Shown piece by piece: positions 1 to 7,815 of a stretch of 46,678 bases of DNA. This DNA is from an uncultured Desulfobacterales bacterium (GTDB taxonomy: Bacteria; Desulfobacterota; Desulfobacteria; Desulfobacterales; SpSt-501): assembly GCA_938048455.1 (NCBI GenBank), contig CALIUY010000044.1, positions 1 through 46,678 on the forward strand, written 5' to 3'. How positions within the stretch are numbered: position 1 is the first letter of the stretch; every line of letters starts with the position of its first letter. A program made the position numbers and the translations under genes. Under the pieces are notes generated by a model. That model was not told where the DNA came from, searched no databases, and saw only the letters and a list, made by a program, of their open reading frames with translations.

Positions 1-219
1 TGCGCGCTGGCCCGTTCGCTGAATCACCGCGCCCTGAACCAGCTTGCCAACATGCTCGAGCGCCACCGCTACGGCATCTTAAACCACGGTGACTACCCCG
101 TCCACACCGGCAAACTCGAAGGGGTCAACAACAAAATCAAACTCATCAAAAGAAAAGCATACGGCTTCCACGACTTGCGCTACTTTATCCTGAAAATCTT
201 CCAGGCTTGCTACAACTGA
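1..219 (+). mobile_element. ISL3-like transposase, C-terminal fragment (window edge)
   Basis: Frame 1 is open from the first base to a TGA at 217-219 and encodes 72 residues. The last part, with HTGKLEGVNNKIKLIKRKAYG then a Tyr/Phe-rich tail (FHDLRYFILKIF), is typical of the C-terminus of ISL3-family DDE transposases (DDE_Tnp_ISL3), where the LEG-x-N-N-x-I-K segment carries the last catalytic Glu. The rest of the gene lies outside the window, so whether the element is intact cannot be judged. I could not define a convincing terminal inverted repeat downstream. Family assignment rests on motif recall, not on a search. Confidence 0.8.
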
Positions 220-465
220 TTCGGAGAAGAACCCTTTTTCATTTTGCGAGACCTCCCCGAGGAAATATCGTGCCTGGTGCACGGGGCCTCTCTCAGAGGC
301 TTTAGATCCCTCGTTTCGGCCGAAAGCGAAAATTGCTTAAGTAATTTTTCGTCTTGGGGCATCTTTTGTGAAAAAGCCACAAGGGGGTAGGGCTTGAGCT
401 TTGCGGCAAGGAAAGGCTGATTGCAAAAGGCTGTAGGACAGAACCGCCTGAAGCCGACTCGTCCG
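220..465. other. Gene-free flank of the IS fragment with small palindromes
   Basis: No credible gene is visible here. The stretch holds two short perfect hairpins, CGTGC/GCACG near 269-283 and GCCTCT-CTC-AGAGGC at 286-300. It also holds an imperfect palindrome around CTTAAG at about 327-351, with arms CGAAAATT and AATTTTTCG. One of these may belong to the right end of the insertion sequence or act as a weak terminator for the transposase; none is followed by a clear T-run. Confidence 0.35.
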
Positions 466-948
466 TCAGGGGATGATCTTCCAGGCTTCCCAGTAGTCGA
501 CGCGCTCCCCGTAGGGCATCTCGATCGAACGGGGCTTGAGGATTTCGTAGCCGAGCTTGCGGTAGAACCCCTCGGAGGGAAGCGAGACGCTAAGGGTCAG
601 CGAACGCAAGCCGCGCAGCTTCGCATGGGACTCGAGAACGAACATGATTTCTTTGCCGAAGCCGCGGTCCTGATGGTCGCCGGCCACGAAGACGCCAAGG
701 ATTTCGTTTCCGACAAGCGAGCCGGTTGCAACCAGGCGGCCTTGTTTCTCTAAGACCAGCACGACGCCGTTTTGGATGCGCTCATAGATTTTCTCTCCGC
801 TGTGGTAGCGCTTGAAGAACTCGACGGCGCTGTCCGGATAGACACCGCGGTAGCTGAATTCGATCGTGTCGCGGATCAAGAGAAACAGGGCTTCGAGGTC
901 GGAATCGCGGGCGAACCGGAGATCGACGAAAGCAGGTGTCCGTCTCAT
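466..948 (-). CDS. GNAT-family N-acetyltransferase
   Basis: 160 residues from the ATG at 948 (a TTG three codons upstream is also possible). The protein shows the Gcn5-related acetyltransferase fold: an N-terminal helix-rich part, then a beta strand followed by the acetyl-CoA pyrophosphate-binding loop QDRGFG (motif A, Q/R-x-x-G-x-G/A). A C-terminal motif B ends in FYRKLGYE, the usual GNAT signature. It would transfer an acetyl group from acetyl-CoA to an amine; the substrate cannot be told from sequence. It is monocistronic, running toward the IS remnant and divergent from the 117-aa gene that starts at 1100. Confidence 0.85.
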   Translation of the reverse strand: MRRTPAFVDLRFARDSDLEALFLLIRDTIEFSYRGVYPDSAVEFFKRYHSGEKIYERIQNGVVLVLEKQGRLVATGSLVGNEILGVFVAGDHQDRGFGKEIMFVLESHAKLRGLRSLTLSVSLPSEGFYRKLGYEILKPRSIEMPYGERVDYWEAWKIIP

Positions 949-1099
949 GGGAGGCAAGGCTATTTGCGGCCCTCGGAGCCGGCAAGAGAAGAAAGCGCAC
1001 TTTTACACTTGCCGGAAAGTCCTTGTCGAGAGCCACGATGTGGCAAAGATGCTGATATCGCTAAAGTTTTTGCCGAAAGGGGCGATAATTGGAGTCTAT

Positions 1100-1453
1100 A
1101 TGGAAGAGTTCGCCCCTGAGCTTATCCGTCAAGCAGGCGAGGACCGCATCATCGAGAGCCTGGGCGAGTCTTTCGTCGTCAAGTGGTGGAACTTCTTCGG
1201 TGAGGAGCCCGAGCTCTCGGTCATCCAGGACATCCTCCTCGAGTCCGTCCAGCTCTGCCTTTCCGAGGAGTACTACTTCGGAGAAGAGGTCTCCATCGTT
1301 GCCCCCTCGATCCTCTGGAACCGCAAATTCCACATGTGCCTCACCGTGGACTTCTTCCAAAAGAAGGTCCTGGGATTTGCGACGCGGCGCGAACTGGACG
1401 AGATGACCGGCTGGAACGACCACCTGCACTACCGGCTGAAGCGGCTATCCTAA
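1100..1453 (+). CDS. Conserved-looking hypothetical protein, 117 aa
   Basis: I do not recognise this family. The ATG at 1100 is preceded by GGAG at 1091-1094 with a 5-nt gap, which makes it the best start; an in-frame ATG at 1049 has no comparable ribosome site. The product is acidic and soluble-looking, with no signal peptide or membrane segment. It has a hydrophobic core rich in Trp and Phe (KWWNFFGEE), an EEYYFGEEVS segment and a basic C-terminus. GC-rich third positions and clean spacing from the divergent GNAT gene support a real gene. It converges on the HD-domain gene with only 40 nt between stops. Confidence 0.6.
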   Translation: MEEFAPELIRQAGEDRIIESLGESFVVKWWNFFGEEPELSVIQDILLESVQLCLSEEYYFGEEVSIVAPSILWNRKFHMCLTVDFFQKKVLGFATRRELDEMTGWNDHLHYRLKRLS

Positions 1454-1493
1454 GGCAGGGCGGGCACGAACAGCGGGGCGTGGGAAGTCCGCT

Positions 1494-1916
1494 TCATGCT
1501 TCTTTAATCGCTTCCAGCGCCCGGCGGTATTTTTCGATCCGCTTGAAATCCCGCTCCGTAGGTTGGGCGATCCGGGAAAGATCGAGGTTGTCTTCGAGAT
1601 CGGCGATCTTCACCCGCCGGGCGATCGGGTTCGCCGCCGCCCTGCGGATGAAATCCTCATAGCTCTCTTCCTTCCTTCTCGTCAGGGCATCGACAGCCCG
1701 CACAACTTCCTCGGGGAAGCCCTCGGCCCTCAGCCTTTCTATCGTCAGGCCACAGTCTTCGACCACATCGTGCAGCATAGCCGCCATGCGCTCTGCAGTC
1801 GACTCCATCCGCAGCATGACCCGCAAGGGGTGGAGGATGTAGGGCGCCCCGGCCTTGTCTTTCTGGCCGGCATGCGCCCGGGCGGCGAGTTCGATGGCGT
1901 GTTCAAGGGTGCTCAT
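1494..1916 (-). CDS. Small HD-domain protein, RelA/SpoT-hydrolase (MESH1) like
   Basis: 140 residues. The N-terminal region carries AARAHAGQKDKAG-x-PYILHPLRV followed by LHDVVED. These are the two signatures of the metal-dependent HD hydrolase domain of SpoT and of single-domain alarmone hydrolases (MESH1/SAH): His near residue 14, a second His in ILHP, the HD pair in LHDVVED and a late Asp in VKIADLEDNL. The length fits a stand-alone hydrolase with no synthetase, TGS or ACT domain. Known members remove the 3'-pyrophosphate of (p)ppGpp (MESH1 also acts on NADPH); the activity here is inferred. No clear Shine-Dalgarno precedes the ATG. Confidence 0.8.
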   Translation of the reverse strand: MSTLEHAIELAARAHAGQKDKAGAPYILHPLRVMLRMESTAERMAAMLHDVVEDCGLTIERLRAEGFPEEVVRAVDALTRRKEESYEDFIRRAAANPIARRVKIADLEDNLDLSRIAQPTERDFKRIEKYRRALEAIKEA

Positions 1917-2445
1917 GGAGGTGCTAAAGCCTCAGGAGTTTGGCCTCAAAAAGGGGAAGCGGCGCCACTTCTGCATCCGAGGAAAGGGCGCCTCCTGGAG
2001 GAGAAAAGGGCAGAGGCGATTTCGAGTCTTCTCCGACGAAGTAAGCCCATGGAAGTGAACCCATGACATGGATCAAACTCTTGGCAGGGCAGCTCTTGCG
2101 TCAAGATGAGCGAATTTCAAGGATATGAGGCTTGGCTTCCGGTCTGATTTTTCGTAGCACAAAAATTGCGCAAATTTGCTCACAGTATTTGATTATATAG
2201 AGTACATGGGCATTCGAGGCTTCCCTCGGCACCAGCCGCCTCAGGGCTCAAACCGAATTGAGGTTAGAGCTTTTTTGCCTTTCCGTAACCTTTCGAAACT
2301 CCATCGAACGCCAGCGTTTTCCGTTTTCCTTGCGAGGTTAATGATATGACAATGGACGTCCCTTGATTTCCTTGATTTCCCTGTGTCACCTCCCTCGCGC
2401 CACAGGGCGGCGGCGTCCCCGGAAGGCGTCGGGGTGCCGCCATGT
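1917..2445. other. 529-nt gene-free region with AT-rich patch and short repeats
   Basis: No ORF here looks like a gene. The base composition is locally AT-rich around 2150-2210, unlike its surroundings. Visible details are a 10-nt perfect palindrome GCAAATTTGC near 2170, a TATATA run near 2194 that could be a weak -10, and a near-tandem repeat of CCTTGATTT around 2362-2384 next to GACGTCC at 2355-2361. The last segment, read on the minus strand (GGGACGTCCATTGTCATATC), resembles sequence I associate with the flanks of REP-associated Y1 transposases, but this is memory-based and weak. Confidence 0.4.
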
Positions 2446-3678
2446 TCATCTCCCCGGCCGCTTCAGGAACAGCGCCGCCCCGGCTCCGGCGAGCGAGATC
2501 CCGCCGGCGACGAGAAATGGAAGCGTGAAGGTGCCGCTCACGTCCGCGAGGTAGCCCCCGAGGGCGGGGCCTGCGGCCTGCCCGATCCCGAAGAAGAGCG
2601 TGATGAAACCCAGCCCCGCGGGCGCGAGCCGAGGCCCCACGAAGTCGCCGGCCGCGGCCGCCATAATGGTCGGGATGCTCCAGGCGGTCACCCCGAAGAG
2701 GACGGCCGAGAGGTAGAAGCCGGCCGGCGTCTTGACCAGGGCGTAGACGATGTAGGCGGCCGCGAGGACGAGGTAGGCGAGGGCCGCCCCGCGGCTGCGG
2801 CCGAGCCGGTCCGAAATCGCGCCCCAGAGGACCCCGCAGAAAGTGCTGAGCGCCCCCACCGCGGCCCACAGCCCCCCGGCGAAAGCTGGGGACATGCCGA
2901 TCTCTTTGACGAGGTAGGCCGCAAAGAAGGTCATGTAGATGATGTAGGAGGCGCCGTAGAAGAAGTACACGAGCCCCAAATACCACACGGCGCCTCGGCG
3001 GTAGACGGCCGACCAGTTCAAAGCGGAGACTTTCTCCCCAACGCCGGCGACGTCCGGGGTCGGCTCCGCGATCGCCCCGACCGGGGCAAGGCCCTTCTCC
3101 TCCGGCCGGTTGCGGATCAGAAAGGCGACCAGAAGGGCGATCGCCAAAGCGATTCCGCCCAGGAGCATCCAGGCCGTGCGCCATCCCTCGGCGCCCTGAG
3201 CGGCCAGGACGGGGGGGATCAAAAGCCCGGAGATCATCGTGCCTGCGCCGATTCCGCCGGAGACGATCCCCGTGGCGAACCCCCGGCGGCGCATCGCAAA
3301 CCAGGCCGAGCCCAAGGCCATGGCCGGAACATAGGCCGCCCCGTTGGCGAGGCCCGTGACGAAGCGCATGGCGAGGGCAAAAGTGAAGCTGTGGGCCAGG
3401 CCGGTCGCCATGAGCGAGAAGGCGAGCACAACCAGGGCACAGCCGATGACCAGGCGTGTACCGAACCGCGCCGCCAGGAATCCGCCCACGATGGCCATGC
3501 CGAGGTAGCCCACGAAGTTTCCCGTCCCGAGCAGCCCGAGCTGCGTGTAGTCGAATCGCAATCCATCCTTCATCGCCGGCAAGAGGATCGTATAGGCCAT
3601 ACGGCCGAAGCCGTGTGCGGCGATGGTCGTGAACATCCCCATGAAAATGACCACCCAGCCGTAATGGATCGTGTTCAT
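2446..3678 (-). CDS. Major facilitator superfamily transporter
   Basis: 410 residues with about 12 hydrophobic segments in two halves, separated by a charged loop near residues 190-215 (RNRPEEKGL). The start MNTIHYGWVVIFMG and the Gly-rich first half (GNFVGYLGMAIVGGFLAARFG, RFVTGLANGAAYVP) fit the YbfB/YjiJ- or OFA-like branch of MFS permeases. The second half repeats the signature in GAISDRLGRSRG. Secondary transport of a small organic solute is expected; substrate unknown. A small membrane-protein gene lies 70 nt upstream on the same strand and may be cotranscribed. No linked regulator or catabolic enzyme hints at the substrate. Confidence 0.88.
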   Translation of the reverse strand: MNTIHYGWVVIFMGMFTTIAAHGFGRMAYTILLPAMKDGLRFDYTQLGLLGTGNFVGYLGMAIVGGFLAARFGTRLVIGCALVVLAFSLMATGLAHSFTFALAMRFVTGLANGAAYVPAMALGSAWFAMRRRGFATGIVSGGIGAGTMISGLLIPPVLAAQGAEGWRTAWMLLGGIALAIALLVAFLIRNRPEEKGLAPVGAIAEPTPDVAGVGEKVSALNWSAVYRRGAVWYLGLVYFFYGASYIIYMTFFAAYLVKEIGMSPAFAGGLWAAVGALSTFCGVLWGAISDRLGRSRGAALAYLVLAAAYIVYALVKTPAGFYLSAVLFGVTAWSIPTIMAAAAGDFVGPRLAPAGLGFITLFFGIGQAAGPALGGYLADVSGTFTLPFLVAGGISLAGAGAALFLKRPGR

Positions 3679-3748
3679 GGCCCTGTTTTCCTCAAGGCGT
3701 TGTAAAAGCCGCTCGGGTGATCAGCGCTCGGGTCTCTGGTGGATGCAT

Positions 3749-3991
3749 TTATCTGCGACGCCGATCGGCCGGATGGAAGGCCACGGGGCCTTCGTCTTCG
3801 AAGCCTTCGAAGGGCCTGCTCCAGACGAATCCGGTGTGGGTATCCATGATGACGATCGCCTCTTCGTCGATATCCACGGCGACATAGCGGGCGTGTTTTC
3901 CCATGACGTCGTAGAGGACCCAAGAGAGGGTGAAAAGCGCGGCGGCGATCAAAAAAAAGGCAAGGGTCTTGAGACCTTCCAGCACGGTCAT
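3749..3991 (-). CDS. Small single-pass membrane protein, 80 aa
   Basis: Starts at the ATG at 3991. Residues about 8-28 (LKTLAFFLIAAALFTLSWVL) form one transmembrane helix. An acidic soluble tail follows with a beta-like repeat (YVAVDIDEEAIVIMDTHTG) and an Arg-rich end. I do not recognise the family. It sits between the CPFC membrane-protein gene (stop 4157) and the MFS gene, all on the minus strand, so it could be the tail of either unit. The hydrophobic segment in frame with good codon use supports it as a real gene; function unknown. Confidence 0.55.
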   Translation of the reverse strand: MTVLEGLKTLAFFLIAAALFTLSWVLYDVMGKHARYVAVDIDEEAIVIMDTHTGFVWSRPFEGFEDEGPVAFHPADRRRR

Positions 3992-4156
3992 TTTCGAGGC
4001 TCCCGAGTTCAGAGGTTGGAGGATTCGGCGGAACGCCTAACCGGCGGTCGCAGGCAAGCTATATGCCGCTTCCCGCAAGCGATCAAGAGGAGGCCCGTGG
4101 GCTCGGAATCTCCCGGAGTGCAACAAGGAGCGAAGGCGCTCGCCGGGATCGTCTTT

Positions 4157-5158
4157 TCAAAACTCGACCAGAATCAGGTTCGAGAAAAAAACAGACCCAA
4201 TCACGACGAGGGTCAGAAACCCCTGAGAGACAAGAGCTGCGGCGGCCAATCGGGCCTGCATACGGGGCACGATCTTTTCGAGGCCCGGCTGGCTTCGGTA
4301 ACGGGACAACAACGCCGTTCCGGCTGCGGCGAGAAACCCGACCAGGATCGAGGCGTAGATCGGGTAGCCGATGTAGCCGTATTCTTCCTGAAGGATACAA
4401 AAGGGGCAATGGTGGGTGGGGAGCTCGTAGATGTAAGGGGAGACGAAAGCGATCAACGCCGCCACGTTGAGCGGAAAGGACAGGATCCCCGACACAGCGA
4501 AGGCCTGGGCTCCTGTTCCTCGCCGAAGGATCAGCAAAGCCGCGGACAGGACAAAGATCATGGTTGCGAAGAAAAGGATCTGTAGGGGCAGGACCGGAAG
4601 GGAAGAGACCCAGCCGAGCACGCTTTTTCCCTCCGCGCTGAAGAGAACATCGCAGCAGGAGGTGAGCCTTTCGCCGCGGAGGCTTCGGAAGTAGTCCCAC
4701 TGGAGCTCCGCTTCGAAAGCGGAAAAAGGGATCATGCCGAGAAGCAGTTTACAGCGGGTGCGCAACAGAGGCAGTTGATCCGTCAGCCGGTCGGTGCGCT
4801 CGAGCAGGAGCCAGAGACCGCAGAAAATCGTATTCAAGATTTTCAGCGCGAGCGCCGGGTAGCCCGATTCGCCTGCATTCAGGCTGCCCGCGGCGCACAT
4901 GGCCCCCGGCAGGATGCGGTGCAGGCTGTCCGCGGTGTGGATGAAGAGAAAAAACGAAGCCCCTTGCGCCAGGCACACACGGGAGACGAGGGCCGAAACC
5001 AGCCAGGTCCGGCGCTCGAGGCGAAGCTGTTCCTCGGATGCGCTTTGCGGGTTCCAGCCCTCCAGAAGGCGGTAGGCCCAGAACCCCGCCCCGGCAAGAG
5101 AGACGAAGATCAGGGCGGAAAGCCCTTGGAGGACGAGAACTGCGGGCGAGGAGATCAT
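4157..5158 (-). CDS. Polytopic membrane protein with CPFC motif, NosL/ABC operon partner
   Basis: 333 residues from the ATG at 5158, which lies 4 nt after the stop of the upstream ATPase gene. Roughly eight hydrophobic segments are visible. Eight cysteines occur at about 62, 88, 113, 136, 168, 169, 251 and 254. The last two form HHCPFC next to a predicted membrane boundary, and 168-169 form an adjacent pair (SCCD). A CPxC near a membrane face plus a second Cys pair recalls DsbB/VKOR-type quinone-linked disulfide enzymes, but the overall sequence is not one I can assign to them. Metal or haem binding is equally possible given the NosL neighbour. Function unproven. Confidence 0.75.
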   Translation of the reverse strand: MISSPAVLVLQGLSALIFVSLAGAGFWAYRLLEGWNPQSASEEQLRLERRTWLVSALVSRVCLAQGASFFLFIHTADSLHRILPGAMCAAGSLNAGESGYPALALKILNTIFCGLWLLLERTDRLTDQLPLLRTRCKLLLGMIPFSAFEAELQWDYFRSLRGERLTSCCDVLFSAEGKSVLGWVSSLPVLPLQILFFATMIFVLSAALLILRRGTGAQAFAVSGILSFPLNVAALIAFVSPYIYELPTHHCPFCILQEEYGYIGYPIYASILVGFLAAAGTALLSRYRSQPGLEKIVPRMQARLAAAALVSQGFLTLVVIGSVFFSNLILVEF

Positions 5159-5162
5159 CGGC

Positions 5163-5840
5163 TTAACCCGCTTCGAGAATGCGCCCGTCGCGCATGGCCA
5201 GGATCCGCTCGACGAAGGACGCCTCGGCGACCAAGGGGTCATGGCTTGCGATCACGAGGGTTTTTCCGCCCGCCGGAAGCGAGGCGAGAAGGCTGATCAG
5301 CTCGGCCGCCCGCGCGGTGTCCAGATGAGCCGTGGGCTCGTCGGCGATCACGATCGGGGGATCGAGGATCAGCGCCCGCGCGAGCGCCGCCCGCTGGGCC
5401 TCGCCGCAGGAGAGGCTCTCGGCTCGGGCCTCGGCTCGGCATCCCAGACCGAGGCGTTCGAGAAGGCTTCGCGCCCGCTCCCGCAGGCCCTCTTCCGGAT
5501 CGCTCACCGGGAGCGCAGGCAGCAGAACGTTGTCGATCACCCGCAGCCCTCGCACCAAGTGCGGCTGCTGAAAGACGAAACCGAAGGTTCGGCGCCGGAG
5601 CAAAGACAGGCTCCTCTCGGGCATGCGGGTGAGATCCCGGCCCGCTACCTGTACCCGGCCGGAGGTGGGCCGGCAGAGCGCCCCCAAGATGGAAAGCAGG
5701 GTCGTTTTGCCCGAGCCGCTCGGCCCCATCAAGACGACCGTCTCGCCGGCGGCGATCGTGAGGCTGATCCCCGAAAGCGCCGTGAACTCCTCGGGGCGAC
5801 CGCGGTCGAAAATTTTGGTCACGCGGTCGACGACGATCAT
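5163..5840 (-). CDS. ABC transporter ATP-binding protein (MacB/LolD type)
   Basis: 225 residues. Walker A GPSGSGKTT near residue 38, Q-loop FVFQQPHLV, signature LSCGEAQR (a Cys variant of the usual LSGGE), Walker B PIVIADEP with the catalytic Glu, and the switch His in IASHD are all present. Size and short helical domain match the LolD/MacB/FtsE class that pairs with FtsX-like permeases. The start at 5840 overlaps the permease stop (ATGA at 5837-5840), so the two are almost certainly coupled. A longer upstream reading frame reaching 6248 lies inside the permease gene and is not coding. Confidence 0.92.
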   Translation of the reverse strand: MIVVDRVTKIFDRGRPEEFTALSGISLTIAAGETVVLMGPSGSGKTTLLSILGALCRPTSGRVQVAGRDLTRMPERSLSLLRRRTFGFVFQQPHLVRGLRVIDNVLLPALPVSDPEEGLRERARSLLERLGLGCRAEARAESLSCGEAQRAALARALILDPPIVIADEPTAHLDTARAAELISLLASLPAGGKTLVIASHDPLVAEASFVERILAMRDGRILEAG

Positions 5841-6973
5841 GCCTGCCTCAGCAGCTCGTCCGGCTCCGCCGCCGCCGCCCGCCAGCAGGGGATCCCCGTG
5901 GCGGCGAGGTAGGGGACGACGGCGACGGCGAAGAGAAGAACGATCTGGGGAAGATCGATTGCCGGAACGAGCGCAAAGCGCGGGTAGAGCACCGCCCAAC
6001 CCTGGAGCAGCGGGACGAAGAGAAAGGCGCCGGCGGAAAAGACGTGCACGTAAGCGAGGGACGTCCCGCACAGAAAACAAGCCAGGGCGATGATCAGGCT
6101 TTCCCAGGTTTTGAGAGCCAGCACCTCGGGCAGCTCCCAGCCGACGGCCTTCAACAGCCCGATTTCGCGCTTTTCCTCGCCGCCGATCATCGCCGCCTGG
6201 CTCCAGGCGAAAAAAAGAAAGGCGGCCGCCAGCGAGGAGAAGACCCAAAAGAGAAACCCAGCGCGCCAGTCGAAAAGTTCCTCGTAGGTCCGGGCGATGT
6301 CTTCGCGCAGGATCACACGGCTTTCCGGGATGAGATTGCGGACCTTGGCGGCGACGACGCGGCGCTCGTTTTCGTTTCCGACCCGCAGGGTGATGTCGGT
6401 GAAGAAACCTTCAGGCACGCCGAGGAGGAGACGCAAGTCTGCGACGGGCATTTCGATCAGATCCGCGGCGGCAAGCTCCGAGGCAGGGGAGAAAACCTCG
6501 GCGACGCGGATGGAGTGGACCTCCCCGTGGGGGTCGCGCAAAGAAATCGTCTGGCCGGGGTCCGCCCCGAGGAGGCGGGCGACCCCGCGGCCGAGCGCCG
6601 CCGTTCCCGGGGCAAGCCGGGAATCGTCCGCCGCGACCAGGGTGAGGTTCGCCCCCGTCGTCTCCTCGAAATGATAACCCCAGATCCGGCCCCGGACATG
6701 GCTCACTCCCGGGATAAGCCGCAGCGACTCGAGGTGATCGGCGGCGATGAGCTCCTGGCGCCCGGCCACCAGCCGTTGGACGATGATCTCGGGAGCCCCG
6801 CGGAGAAGCAGGCGCGCCTCGCGCTTCAGGGCCGCGGTGCAGAAGACGACCGAGGCGAAGACGAAAACGAGAGCGGTATACAACAGAACGAGGGGCAGGT
6901 TCCTCGAACGGCGACGGAGGATTGCGGCAAGGGCGAGGCCGAAGAGTCTTCGTTGGCGGGAGAGAATCTTCAC
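5837..6973 (-). CDS. ABC transporter permease, FtsX/MacB type
   Basis: 378 residues starting at a GTG that overlaps the preceding stop (GTGA). Topology is one N-terminal transmembrane helix (about 25-48), a periplasmic domain of about 200 residues, then three helices (about 240-265, 290-325, 335-365), as in FtsX-domain permeases of the MacB/LolC class. GEEKREIGLLKAVGW is the conserved FtsX-domain cytoplasmic motif. Such exporters usually act on periplasmic or membrane substrates by mechanotransmission rather than by classical transport. Its operon partners are a NosL-like protein and a CPFC membrane protein, which points to metal or redox cofactor handling (inference). Confidence 0.88.
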   Translation of the reverse strand: MKILSRQRRLFGLALAAILRRRSRNLPLVLLYTALVFVFASVVFCTAALKREARLLLRGAPEIIVQRLVAGRQELIAADHLESLRLIPGVSHVRGRIWGYHFEETTGANLTLVAADDSRLAPGTAALGRGVARLLGADPGQTISLRDPHGEVHSIRVAEVFSPASELAAADLIEMPVADLRLLLGVPEGFFTDITLRVGNENERRVVAAKVRNLIPESRVILREDIARTYEELFDWRAGFLFWVFSSLAAAFLFFAWSQAAMIGGEEKREIGLLKAVGWELPEVLALKTWESLIIALACFLCGTSLAYVHVFSAGAFLFVPLLQGWAVLYPRFALVPAIDLPQIVLLFAVAVVPYLAATGIPCWRAAAAEPDELLRQA

Positions 6974-7266
6974 GGTGTTCCAGGGGGCCGCGGCGGGCGA
7001 ACGAACATCCCCGTGGGATGGGGATCAAACGCGAGAGGGTGAAGACGAAATGCGGCGTGGCGGTCGACGACCGCGGGATGCCGCGTGTGGGGAGCTTCGG
7101 GGAAAAGGCAGAGGTCGGACAACTCGAGGCGCTCGATCAGGGAAAGGGTTTCCACGCGGTCTCTTCCCGCCGTTCGCTCAAGCCGGGCGGCGTGGAGCCA
7201 TACGGCGAAAATCACCGCGACGGCGGCCGAAAGGATCCAGGGGGCTGTCCGAGAGCGCCGGCGCAT
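6970..7266 (-). CDS. Membrane-anchored His-rich small protein in NosL/ABC operon
   Basis: 98 residues. A single hydrophobic segment at about 9-26 would anchor it with the C-terminal part outside. The exposed part has Cys53, Met87 and five His at about 60, 63, 70, 76 and 83, within the pattern HTRHP-x5-RHAAFRLHP-x3-FDPHP-x-GMF, suggestive of metal coordination. The ATG overlaps the stop of the NosL-like gene by one base (TGATG), and its stop overlaps the permease GTG, so it is translationally embedded in the operon. I do not know a named family for it; the metal role is an inference from composition and context. Confidence 0.7.
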   Translation of the reverse strand: MRRRSRTAPWILSAAVAVIFAVWLHAARLERTAGRDRVETLSLIERLELSDLCLFPEAPHTRHPAVVDRHAAFRLHPLAFDPHPTGMFVRPPRPPGTP

Positions 7267-7742
7267 CAGTCGAGAAGCTGGAGCGTATCCGAATCGATGC
7301 GTTCGAAGGGAAGGATTTCTTTTCCCCGGTGATCTTTTAGAAATTCGCGGGCGTCCGCCTCGCGCTCGAAGGGGATGAGCTCCTTACCCATCGGTCCCAG
7401 CACGTCGCTTCCGAGCACGTAAAACGCCCGGCGGCCGTCGATCAACTCGAGGCGGTAGTAATCGGTGACGTAGATGCGCTCGATGTCCTCCGGCTTTTTC
7501 CCGCGGCCGTAGCGGTCCATGCGGAAGCGGTATTTCATCATGTCCTTGACCCCGTCGAAGAAGACGGCCGAGCCGTCCGTGAAGACGACGGCGGCGACCC
7601 AATCCGGGTACTTGGCGACGAACATGCCGCAGACGGGACACTTGTCCTTCGGCCCGGGCTTCGGCGCCCGGGGCTCGGCCGCAAGGGCCGCAGCGGCGAT
7701 CGCTGCGGGCAGGGCGATGAACATCAGAGCACTTCTTTTCAC
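7266..7742 (-). CDS. NosL-like copper-binding protein
   Basis: 158 residues from a GTG at 7742 behind AGGAAGGA with a 7-nt gap; longer in-frame starts lack this. Residues 1-22 look like a signal peptide (KRSALMFIALPAAIAAAALAA). The mature protein opens with the hallmark CPVCGM (35-40), followed by the NosL fold (FTDGSAVFFDGVKDMMKY, YYRLELIDGRRAFYVLGSDV, KDHRGKEILPF). NosL proteins bind Cu(I) and help assemble nitrous oxide reductase. No nosZ or nosDFY is in view, and the usual lipobox Cys is absent, so this looks like a soluble periplasmic relative heading a MacB-type ABC operon. Confidence 0.88.
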   Translation of the reverse strand: MKRSALMFIALPAAIAAAALAAEPRAPKPGPKDKCPVCGMFVAKYPDWVAAVVFTDGSAVFFDGVKDMMKYRFRMDRYGRGKKPEDIERIYVTDYYRLELIDGRRAFYVLGSDVLGPMGKELIPFEREADAREFLKDHRGKEILPFERIDSDTLQLLD

Positions 7743-7815
7743 GGAGCGATCCTTCCTGTCCTTCAGGCAACGGCAGGGTGGCGCTCTGCATTCATGCATC
7801 AGGCGGGGCATCCGG

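Noticed and set aside
286-300. GCCTCT-CTC-AGAGGC hairpin as a transposase terminator
   Set aside because: Only 6 bp of stem and no T-run follows; kept only as a palindrome in the flank entry.
2264-3184. 306-aa minus-strand frame running past the MFS stop
   Set aside because: Arg/Gly/Pro-rich out-of-frame shadow of the MFS gene with a repetitive tail; no family features.
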